DNA from: Verrucomicrobiales bacterium
Lineage (GTDB): Bacteria > Verrucomicrobiota > Verrucomicrobiia > Verrucomicrobiales > Verrucomicrobiaceae
NCBI GenBank assembly: GCA_003453085.1
Contig: DMMK01000302.1
Span: 1-5,576 of the forward strand
DNA length: 5,576 nt
Direction: 5' to 3'
Made by a program: the position numbers and the translations under genes
Notes under the pieces: model-generated
The model's input: only the letters and a program-made list of their open reading frames with translations
Told to the model about the DNA's origin: nothing
The model's database searches: none
Shown: piece after piece, positions 1 to 5,576 of the stretch
How positions within the stretch are numbered: the first letter of the stretch is position 1
Layout of the letters: each line of letters starts with the position of its first letter

Positions 1-402
1 GGCGCGAAGGCCACCGTGGAAGATGCCGCCGTGGCGGTCAAAATCCTCGGCAGCGTCGGCACGGCTGACGAGGTTTCTGAAAAGCTTCTGGATGCGGTCA
101 CCGGCCTCAGCGGCAGCGGTCCCGCCTATGTTTATACTGTCATTGAGGCATTAGCCGATGGGGGAGTGCTCATGGGCCTGCCGCGCACCGCCGCCCTGCG
201 CCTTGCAGCCCAGACGGTGGCCGGTGCCGCCCAGATGGTGCTGGAAACCGGGAAGCACCCGGCTTCCCTGCGGGATGAAGTCACCAGCCCCGGTGGTACC
301 ACTATCGCCGGGCTGGAGCAGCTCGAGGCCCATGGCCTCCGTCACGCCCTCATCCAGGCCGTTCGCAAGGCTACTGAGCGGAGCAAGGAACTGGGAGCCT
401 GA
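1..402 (+). CDS. proC: Pyrroline-5-carboxylate reductase, C-terminal part (5' end outside window)
   Basis: ProC catalyses the NAD(P)H-dependent reduction of 1-pyrroline-5-carboxylate to L-proline in the cytoplasm. The frame is open from base 1 and gives 133 residues before the TGA at 400-402, roughly the C-terminal half of a family whose members are about 270 residues long. The visible part is the helical dimerisation and substrate-binding domain. It carries the signature SGSGPAY (residues 37-43 of the fragment), followed by an EALADGG stretch (49-55) and the conserved TSPGGTT loop (95-101), which helps hold the substrate carboxylate in this family. It ends with the usual RS.EL-type helix. 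The N-terminal Rossmann (NADPH-binding) domain must lie upstream of the window, so the in-frame GTG at base 16 is not a real start. The gene converges on the histidine kinase gene, with 13 bp between the stops. Nothing suggests damage. Identification is firm from the motifs. Confidence 0.95.
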   Translation, partial: GAKATVEDAAVAVKILGSVGTADEVSEKLLDAVTGLSGSGPAYVYTVIEALADGGVLMGLPRTAALRLAAQTVAGAAQMVLETGKHPASLRDEVTSPGGTTIAGLEQLEAHGLRHALIQAVRKATERSKELGA

Positions 403-417
403 TCTGGGATCTTTTTT
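401..417 (+). terminator. Possible weak intrinsic terminator after proC
   Basis: Directly after the proC stop there is a short hairpin, GATC-TGG-GATC (401-411, 4-bp stem and 3-nt loop). It is followed by six T residues (412-417), with another five-T run a few bases on. The order stem then T-run fits a rho-independent terminator for proC. The stem is too short and AT-balanced to be convincing alone. It overlaps both the proC stop and the stop of the convergent kinase gene. On the minus strand there is no matching T-run, so it would not end the kinase transcript. Confidence 0.25.
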
Positions 418-3400
418 ACGCCTTTTTGTCTCCAGCCTCCCCGGGCAGCAGGCGATGCACTTCCTTCAGCAACTGGGCTGCCGTGTAGGGCTTGCGCAGC
501 AGGAGGGCATCCTCAGGTAAAATTGAGTCCCGGCGGAAAGTCTCTGCCGAATATCCGCTGCTGTAGATGATCTTCAGATCAGCCTTGCGGGCGCTTAGCT
601 GTGCAGCCAGCTCATGACCACCGATCCCGCCAGGCATGATCATGTCCGTCAGCACCAGCTCCACCTGAGGACCGATTTCATCCCAGAGCGTGAGTGCCTC
701 GCGCCCGTTGGCCGCCTCATGCACCTTGTAGCCGTGCGAGGTCAGCACATGTTTCACAATGGTGCGCACCGTCGTTTCATCTTCAACGATGAGAATGGTG
801 GCGCTGCCTCGCGAACCCAGTGAAGAGGGCGGGGCGATTTCTTCCTCTGCCGGTGCTGGTACTGGGCTGACTAGCAAGGGCAGAAATACGCGGAAGGCGG
901 CCCCGGCCCCAGGCTGGCTTTCCACACTCACCCAGCCGCCATGCTGCTGGGCAATACCAAAGACCGTGGCCAGACCGATTCCCGTACCCTGACCGATGGC
1001 CTTGGTGGTGAAAAAGGGTTCAAAAATTCTCTCCAGGTGCTCTTCTGAAATGCCTGTCCCCGTGTCCCTCACCTCGAGGCAGGCATACTCGCCGGGGGCC
1101 GCCTGCGCGGGTGCCTGCGGCGGCATTTGCTTCAGGGGCACTAGGCGTGTGGTCAGCGTCAGCGTACCGCCTTGGGGCATGGCATCCCGGGCATTGACGG
1201 CCAGGTTCAGCACCACCTGCTCCATCATGCTCAGGTCTGCATGGACGAGTGCCGGTGCAGGGCTCAGGCGGAGGTTGACCAAGATATGCTCCCCGATCAG
1301 CCGCTGTAGCATCCGGTTCATATCCGTGACGACCTGGTTCAGATTGAGCGTGGTTTTGTTCACGGGCTGTTGGCGGCTGAAGGTCAGCAGTTGGCGGGTC
1401 AGCGTGCCTGCCCGGGTGGCTGCTTCCAGAATTTCGCTGAAGGCACGAGTAGTCATTTCTGGGGACAGTTTCACGATCTTGGCCAGGGAGGCATTCGCCT
1501 GGATGACCGTCAGCAGATTATTAAAATCATGGGCCACACCGCCTGCGAGCTGGCCGATGGCATCCATTTTCTGGGACTGGCGAAGCTGGTCTTCGACGTG
1601 TTTCTGGTCCGTCACATCATCGCTGAAAACGGACACTCCGGTCACCTCTCCTGCATGGCGGATGGGGTTGAAGGAGGCCTGGAAAATCCGTGTTTTACCG
1701 CGCACATCCTGAGTGAAGGTGGCCTTGAAGCGTTCCCCTTTCAGCGCCTTTTCATAGTGAGGACGCCATTCGGCAAAGTGGGCGGCAGGCTCCACCTCCG
1801 GCACCCGCTGGCCGAGCTGGGCTTTCTTACCGCCGAGGACCAGGATGTGATCCAGATACCGGGAGTTGAAGGTGAGGTAGCGGAGATCCCGGTCCAGGGA
1901 CCAGATGGCCCCAGAGCTGTTTTCCAGCAGCGCCAGGAGGTTTGCCTCGGAAACTCGGCGCGCTGTTTCCGCACCTTTTCTGTCAGTGATGTCATATCCC
2001 TCTACCAGCATGTAGCGCAGGGATTGATCCTCCTGCCTCACGGCCCGAATGGAGAAATCAATGACGTGGAAATTTCCCGCCCGGTCTGGGTGGGCGGTTT
2101 CAAACCGGACACAGTCCTTGCCCTGCTGGATTTGGCGGATGGCATCGCGGAGTTTGTCCTGTTCGGTGCTGGAGTGCGTCCACCAGATAGTGTCCCAGAA
2201 CCATTTGCCCACCACGTCTTTCAGTTCCACTCCCGCAAAGGCCCGGGCAGCGCTGTTAGCTTCAATCACGCGCCCTTCCGTATCCAGCAGTCCCTGCAAG
2301 AGAAACGTGTTGTCCAAAATCGCAGACAGCTTCTGCTGGCCTTCCCGGACCTCCTGGGTGCGTACCTCCACCTGGCGCCGTAGCTGCAAGGTCCAGAGTG
2401 CCGCCAGGCTGCCAATGAGGCTGAGCGCGGCAATGCCCCACAGAAACGGCTTCAGGTTTGTTCCGGACTCAGGAGTCCAGATGAAGCCCTGAAGATGTTT
2501 CAGTTCTTTGACAACCTGGGTTTCCACAAAGGTCTGGGCGATGCGTTCCCAGCGCCCGGCGTTCATGTGCCCCACCTCCACCAAGTCCGCCTGGATCAGC
2601 GGCACCATCTCTCGGGCTTCCACTTCCAGATTTTCCCGAAGAATGCCCCTTTCCTTCACGCCGGGCATTTGGAGGATGTGCTCGATGAGTTCCTCCGGGT
2701 GCTTCATCGCATAGTCCCAGCCCTTCAGGGAAGCCTCGACAAAGGCGCGAACCAGGGCCGGGTCTTTCTTCACCAGGCCTTCGGTCGTGAAAAGCGTGTC
2801 GCCGTAGAAATCCACCCCGTAGTCGCTGAAGCGGATGAAGGCGGGAGTCACTCCCCGCTGGCGGAGCTGGGTGGGCTCCACCGTACTGTAGGCGGAAATG
2901 GCATCCACACGCCCTTCGATCAGGTCCTCGTTGCTCCAGCTATGCGGTCGAAATTCGATGCGGTCTGCCGGCAACCCTTCGCGGATGATCATGGCCCTCA
3001 CTTCGGCCTCACCCTGGTCAGTGGCCACCATCAGGCGCTTGCCCACCAGGTCAGACGGCTTGGTGATGCCCTGTTTGGCGACGCTCAGCATGATGTAGGG
3101 GGAGTGCTGGAAAATGGAGGCACAGACCATCACAGGTTTGCCCTGCATGCGTGCCAGCAGCACGTCACAGTCCGTGACTCCAAAGTCCGCCTCGCCGGAT
3201 TGCACGACTTGCAGGGATCTTCGCTTGGGATTGCCCTCCCGCAGTTCCACCTCCAGGCCCGCTTGCCGGTAGTACCCCTGAATCTGGGCTGCGTAGTAGC
3301 CGGCAAATTGAAATTGATGGTGCCACTTGAGCTGGATGCGCACTTTTTTCATCGGCGGGCCTTCTGGCGCGGCCAATGTCTGGAGCGGACTTCCGAAAAC

Positions 3401-3517
3401 CCAAAGAACGAGCAGGAGTTTGAGCGGCAGATGCAACGCTGCAAAGACCCCCTGGATCGCCTTTTGACCCGGTGACAAATTGCCTCGGTTCCGGGGCAAT
3501 GGAGGCAGCAAATCCAT
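416..3517 (-). CDS. Hybrid sensor histidine kinase: NMT1/THI5-like solute-binding domain, two PAS, HisKA, HATPase_c, receiver
   Basis: A 1033-residue membrane sensor kinase. Residues 31-50 form a signal-like hydrophobic stretch ending in LAA. Residues about 57-345 are a periplasmic NMT1/THI5 (SsuA/ThiY-type) binding domain, recognised from LKWHHQFQFAGYYAA (63-77) and the following GYY...GLEVEL. A membrane helix lies at 357-377, then a charged linker helix at 378-395. PAS domains follow at about 396-514 and 523-639. The kinase core has the H-box VAHDFNN with phospho-acceptor His663, N-box NLAVNARDAM (771-780), DTGTGI (818-823), FEPFF (832-836) and GQGTGIGLA (842-850). The receiver (about 906-1025) has Glu912/Asp913, phospho-acceptor Asp958, Ser986/Ser987 and Lys1009. 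All catalytic residues are present, so it should autophosphorylate and relay to its own receiver; no HPt or output domain follows. The ATG at 3515-3517 keeps the signal region, whereas Met56 would remove it. The Shine-Dalgarno site is poor, and the start lies 24 nt after the recJ stop, suggesting co-transcription. Members of the binding family take pyrimidine thiamin precursors, sulfonates or nitrate-like ligands; the ligand here is unknown. Confidence 0.93.
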   Translation of the reverse strand: MDLLPPLPRNRGNLSPGQKAIQGVFAALHLPLKLLLVLWVFGSPLQTLAAPEGPPMKKVRIQLKWHHQFQFAGYYAAQIQGYYRQAGLEVELREGNPKRRSLQVVQSGEADFGVTDCDVLLARMQGKPVMVCASIFQHSPYIMLSVAKQGITKPSDLVGKRLMVATDQGEAEVRAMIIREGLPADRIEFRPHSWSNEDLIEGRVDAISAYSTVEPTQLRQRGVTPAFIRFSDYGVDFYGDTLFTTEGLVKKDPALVRAFVEASLKGWDYAMKHPEELIEHILQMPGVKERGILRENLEVEAREMVPLIQADLVEVGHMNAGRWERIAQTFVETQVVKELKHLQGFIWTPESGTNLKPFLWGIAALSLIGSLAALWTLQLRRQVEVRTQEVREGQQKLSAILDNTFLLQGLLDTEGRVIEANSAARAFAGVELKDVVGKWFWDTIWWTHSSTEQDKLRDAIRQIQQGKDCVRFETAHPDRAGNFHVIDFSIRAVRQEDQSLRYMLVEGYDITDRKGAETARRVSEANLLALLENSSGAIWSLDRDLRYLTFNSRYLDHILVLGGKKAQLGQRVPEVEPAAHFAEWRPHYEKALKGERFKATFTQDVRGKTRIFQASFNPIRHAGEVTGVSVFSDDVTDQKHVEDQLRQSQKMDAIGQLAGGVAHDFNNLLTVIQANASLAKIVKLSPEMTTRAFSEILEAATRAGTLTRQLLTFSRQQPVNKTTLNLNQVVTDMNRMLQRLIGEHILVNLRLSPAPALVHADLSMMEQVVLNLAVNARDAMPQGGTLTLTTRLVPLKQMPPQAPAQAAPGEYACLEVRDTGTGISEEHLERIFEPFFTTKAIGQGTGIGLATVFGIAQQHGGWVSVESQPGAGAAFRVFLPLLVSPVPAPAEEEIAPPSSLGSRGSATILIVEDETTVRTIVKHVLTSHGYKVHEAANGREALTLWDEIGPQVELVLTDMIMPGGIGGHELAAQLSARKADLKIIYSSGYSAETFRRDSILPEDALLLRKPYTAAQLLKEVHRLLPGEAGDKKA

Positions 3518-3541
3518 GACTCTATCGTAGTGAAAACGTGT

Positions 3542-5269
3542 TCATTCAGGTTCAGAGGTGCGCACCGCATCTAGGGTGAGCTGCCACTGCTCCTCTCCAC
3601 GCCAAAAGTTCCGTTGGACCCGCATCGCGACATCCCAGGGCGGTTTGGGCAGGTTTTTCAAAGGGGCATTGAACCAGCGTGCCTCCATCGAGGCTCCATC
3701 CTGGCTCAGCATCACCCGCAGGTGCTTCTCTTTCATCAGCCGCCCGGGCAGGCGGGGAGTGACCCGCTTGCACAGAAATACCGGCTCGTGATTGCGCTGG
3801 CCGAAGGGTTCCATCAACCTGAAATTACGCAGAAATTCCAGAGAAAGATCACGCAGACGCACTTCCACATCCAGCTCCAGCACTGGGGTGAGGGCTTCTT
3901 CGCTCAGGGCCCGGCGGGCGGCTTCGGAGAAGCGCTCGCGGAAGATCTCCAGCTTGTCTTCATGGACAGAAACGCCCGCTGCCATCGCGTGGCCACCCCC
4001 CCGGACAATGTGCTCCCGGCAAAACTCGATGGCTTCAACGAGGGAGAAACCCAGGATGCTGCGGCCGCTGCCTTTGCCCATGCCATTCTCATCAAAGGAG
4101 AACAGGATGGTCGGGCGGTGAACCAGCCGTGAAATGCGCGAGGCCACGATGCCGACCACCCCAGGGTGCCAGTTGCGCGAGCCTAAAACCACGGCCGGAA
4201 TGTGTTCCAGATCGCCCATGGCCAGCAGTTGCTGCTCGGCTTCATTAAAAACCTCCAGCTCCACGGCCTGGCGATCGCGGTTGTGATTTTCCAGCAAGGT
4301 GGCGTAGTCGGAGGCGACGAGAGGGTCCTCCGCCAGCAGCAGTTGCAGGGCAGTGGAGGCCGTATCCAGGCGTCCGGCGGCGTTCAGGCGAGGCCCCAGG
4401 CGGAAGCCCACGTGGTGGGTCTGGATGAAACCGTCCACACCTGCGATTTCCTTCAGCGCCCGCAGGCCGATGCGCTCCGTCTGCGCCAGGGCCTCCAGAC
4501 CACGGCGCACCAGCAGGCGGTTTTCATCAATCAGAGGCACCAAGTCTGCCACGGTGCCAAGGGCCACCAGGTCCAGGGCCTCCTTGAGGTCAAAGTCCAC
4601 CCGGCGGGTCTTCAGCAGCGCGTGGGCCACTTTGAACACTAGCCCCGCTGTGCAGAAGTAATGGTACTCCGTGCCCAGCTTGGGATTTACCAGCGCGACG
4701 CATGGGGGGCGGCCAAAGGGGGACAGCTCATGGTGATCCACGATCACGCAGTCCACTCCCTGCTCCTGCAGCCAGGTCAGCTCCTTGATGGAGGTGGTGC
4801 CGCAGTCCAGCGCCAGCAGCAGGTCCGGTTTGCCAAATTCCTCAAACAGCCGTGCAAAGCCGTCCATGCTCAGCCCATAGCCCTCCTCCATGCGGGAGGG
4901 CAGAAAGAGGTGGGTGGGCAGTCCGTAAGCCTTCAGCGTCAGGTGCATCAGCGCCATGGAGGTCACGCCATCCACATCGTAGTCACCGTAAAGAGCCACG
5001 CGCTGGTTTTCATCCACCGCTTTCAGGATGCGCGCCACGGCGATGTTCATCTCCGGCAGCACGGTAGGGTCGCCCAAAGAGGCCAGTTTTGGCACCAGGA
5101 AATCCTGCACCTGATCCGCCGAAAGGAAACCGCGCTGGGTGAGCAGGGTGGTCAGCAGCATCGGCAGCCCTGTGTCCGCAGCCAAATCCGCCGCAGCCTC
5201 AGGCACAGGCTTCAGGAGCCAGCGCGGAGGCAGGGTGTTAGGCAGAGGGATTTCAGAGGCGAGGGCCAT
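3542..5269 (-). CDS. recJ: Single-stranded-DNA-specific 5'-3' exonuclease RecJ
   Basis: RecJ degrades single-stranded DNA 5' to 3' in recombinational repair (RecFOR pathway), base excision and mismatch repair, using metal ions in a DHH active site. The protein has 575 residues, close to the 577 of E. coli RecJ, and appears intact. Metal-binding motifs are visible in order: GDYDVDG (95-101), LDCG (154-157), DHH (178-180) and GTVADLVPL (238-246). Next come GPRLNAAGRL (292-301), WHPGVVGIVASR (367-378), SGRS (401-404) and the DHHA1 signature GGGHAMAAG (424-432). Residues from about 463 onward, including EPFGQRNHEPVF (487-498), fit the C-terminal OB-like domain. The ATG at 5267-5269 is preferred. 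A perfect AAGGAGG lies 14 nt upstream, rather far; an in-frame CTG at 5273-5275 would sit at 8 nt and add two residues. The gene is divergent from the DUF3592-like gene and upstream of the histidine kinase gene on the same strand. Confidence 0.96.
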   Translation of the reverse strand: MALASEIPLPNTLPPRWLLKPVPEAAADLAADTGLPMLLTTLLTQRGFLSADQVQDFLVPKLASLGDPTVLPEMNIAVARILKAVDENQRVALYGDYDVDGVTSMALMHLTLKAYGLPTHLFLPSRMEEGYGLSMDGFARLFEEFGKPDLLLALDCGTTSIKELTWLQEQGVDCVIVDHHELSPFGRPPCVALVNPKLGTEYHYFCTAGLVFKVAHALLKTRRVDFDLKEALDLVALGTVADLVPLIDENRLLVRRGLEALAQTERIGLRALKEIAGVDGFIQTHHVGFRLGPRLNAAGRLDTASTALQLLLAEDPLVASDYATLLENHNRDRQAVELEVFNEAEQQLLAMGDLEHIPAVVLGSRNWHPGVVGIVASRISRLVHRPTILFSFDENGMGKGSGRSILGFSLVEAIEFCREHIVRGGGHAMAAGVSVHEDKLEIFRERFSEAARRALSEEALTPVLELDVEVRLRDLSLEFLRNFRLMEPFGQRNHEPVFLCKRVTPRLPGRLMKEKHLRVMLSQDGASMEARWFNAPLKNLPKPPWDVAMRVQRNFWRGEEQWQLTLDAVRTSEPE

Positions 5270-5283
5270 TTTCAGGTGTGCAA

Positions 5284-5290
5284 CCTCCTT
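5284..5290 (-). promoter_or_regulatory. Strong Shine-Dalgarno site of recJ
   Basis: The minus strand reads AAGGAGG here, a near-perfect anti-16S match. It lies 14 nt before the ATG of recJ, longer than the usual 5-10 nt. The nearer in-frame CTG at 5273-5275 has 8-nt spacing, so the true start could be two codons upstream. Confidence 0.6.
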
Positions 5291-5318
5291 GTATGCAGCA
5301 CGCTCGTAGGCTAGTCAA
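5290..5318 (-). promoter_or_regulatory. Candidate sigma-70-like promoter for recJ and probably the kinase gene
   Basis: On the minus strand, TTGACT (5313-5318; five of six match TTGACA) is followed after exactly 17 bp by CATACA (5290-5295; three of six match TATAAT). It is the best -35/-10 pair seen in the 68-bp divergent spacer. Against it, the -10 box touches the Shine-Dalgarno site, so transcription would start near 5283 and leave the site out of the message. The true promoter may instead lie inside the divergent gene. Confidence 0.3.
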
Positions 5319-5337
5319 AGCATCCCTCCCCCCATTC

Positions 5338-5576
5338 ATGTCTTCCGCCTCCGTTTCCTCTCTTTCCGGCCGTCTTTGGCTGGCTGGCATGGGCCTGTTT
5401 TTGGCTTTGGCCGGGCTGCTCTTTACCTGGGTGCTGTGGACGTCCTGGCAGCGTGCGGAGGAGACCCGCCGCTGGATGCCAACCCCCTGCCGAATTATTT
5501 CCGCGCAGGTCTTCAGCGAGCGACCCACCCCTCATTCCAATCCCGCGCACAAAGCCGACGTACGCTACTCGTACAC
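5338..5576 (+). CDS. Membrane protein resembling DUF3592, N-terminal part (3' end outside window)
   Basis: An open frame of 79 full codons runs from the ATG at 5338 off the window end without a stop. After a short Ser-rich N-terminus, residues about 13-37 form a hydrophobic, Trp/Leu-rich membrane helix. Next come a charged RAEETRRW segment (39-46), then PTPCRIISAQV (48-58), and DVRYSY at 74-79. A membrane helix, a W-P-x-x-C/G-x-I-x-S-x-x-V strand and then a V-x-Y-x-Y strand is the pattern of the DUF3592 family, membrane-anchored proteins of unknown function. The assignment rests on this pattern alone. The start is uncertain: an in-frame ATG at 5293 with no intervening stop would add 15 residues (MQHARRLVK and so on), and neither start has a recognisable Shine-Dalgarno site. 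The gene is divergent from recJ. No function can be given. Confidence 0.7.
   Translation, partial: MSSASVSSLSGRLWLAGMGLFLALAGLLFTWVLWTSWQRAEETRRWMPTPCRIISAQVFSERPTPHSNPAHKADVRYSY

Noticed and set aside
16..18. GTG as a possible start of a short 128-residue protein
   Set aside because: ProC-like sequence continues upstream to base 1 in the same frame; it is an internal Val codon of a truncated gene.
1370..2383. Long open frame on the + strand (337 codons) opposite the kinase gene
   Set aside because: It lies in exact codon register opposite the kinase, so its stops would need TTA, CTA or TCA codons in the kinase, which this GC-rich genome avoids. Its translation shows no recognisable domain, while the minus strand has full kinase motifs.
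2495..3475. Long open frame on the + strand (326 codons) opposite the binding domain of the kinase
   Set aside because: Same in-register antisense effect; the translation is His/Gln/Leu-rich with no family motif.
416..3517. Whether the THI5-like domain could be a THI5-type pyrimidine synthase
   Set aside because: The Cys-rich CCCFC motif of the yeast enzyme is absent, and the domain is exported and fused to a kinase, so a binding role fits better.
5269..5297. TTTTCA, 17 bp, TATGCA as a + strand promoter for the DUF3592-like gene
   Set aside because: Only four and three of six consensus matches, which is expected by chance in a spacer of this size.
4661..5314. Open frames on the + strand opposite recJ (4661-5314, also 3614-4132 and 4202-4642)
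   Set aside because: All are in codon register opposite recJ and composition-driven; the RecJ motifs on the minus strand account for the constraint.
5253..5550. Two minus-strand open frames (5253-5528 and 5311-5550) covering the right end
   Set aside because: They overlap the + strand frame with a clear membrane helix and DUF3592-like pattern, and show no motifs themselves.

Overview
The window holds four protein-coding genes, two of them complete, packed with very little intergenic DNA. The DNA is GC-rich and its genes avoid TTA, CTA and TCA codons. A tentative guess is Verrucomicrobiota (Prosthecobacter-like), because of the DUF3592-type membrane protein, the multi-PAS hybrid kinase style and the uneven use of Shine-Dalgarno sites. 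This rests on impression only; no rRNA or lineage marker is present.

Layout. (a) 1-402, + strand: the C-terminal half of ProC (pyrroline-5-carboxylate reductase, last step of proline synthesis), cut by the window edge. (b) 416-3517, - strand: a 1033-residue hybrid sensor histidine kinase. It joins a periplasmic NMT1/THI5-like solute-binding domain, a membrane segment, two PAS domains, a kinase core and a C-terminal receiver. It converges on proC with 13 bp between the stop codons. (c) 3542-5269, - strand: a full-length RecJ single-strand-specific 5'-3' exonuclease of the DHH family. (d) 5338 to the window end, + strand: the start of a membrane protein resembling DUF3592, divergent from recJ across 68 bp.

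recJ and the kinase gene lie in the same direction, 24 nt apart and in the same reading frame, so they are probably co-transcribed from the recJ side. There is no obvious functional link between DNA repair and the sensor. Proline synthesis, DNA repair and the kinase look like neighbours rather than one pathway. The most distinctive object is the kinase, which appears to have captured an ABC-transporter-type binding protein as its built-in sensor. No RNA genes, mobile elements, CRISPR arrays or notable repeats were seen.
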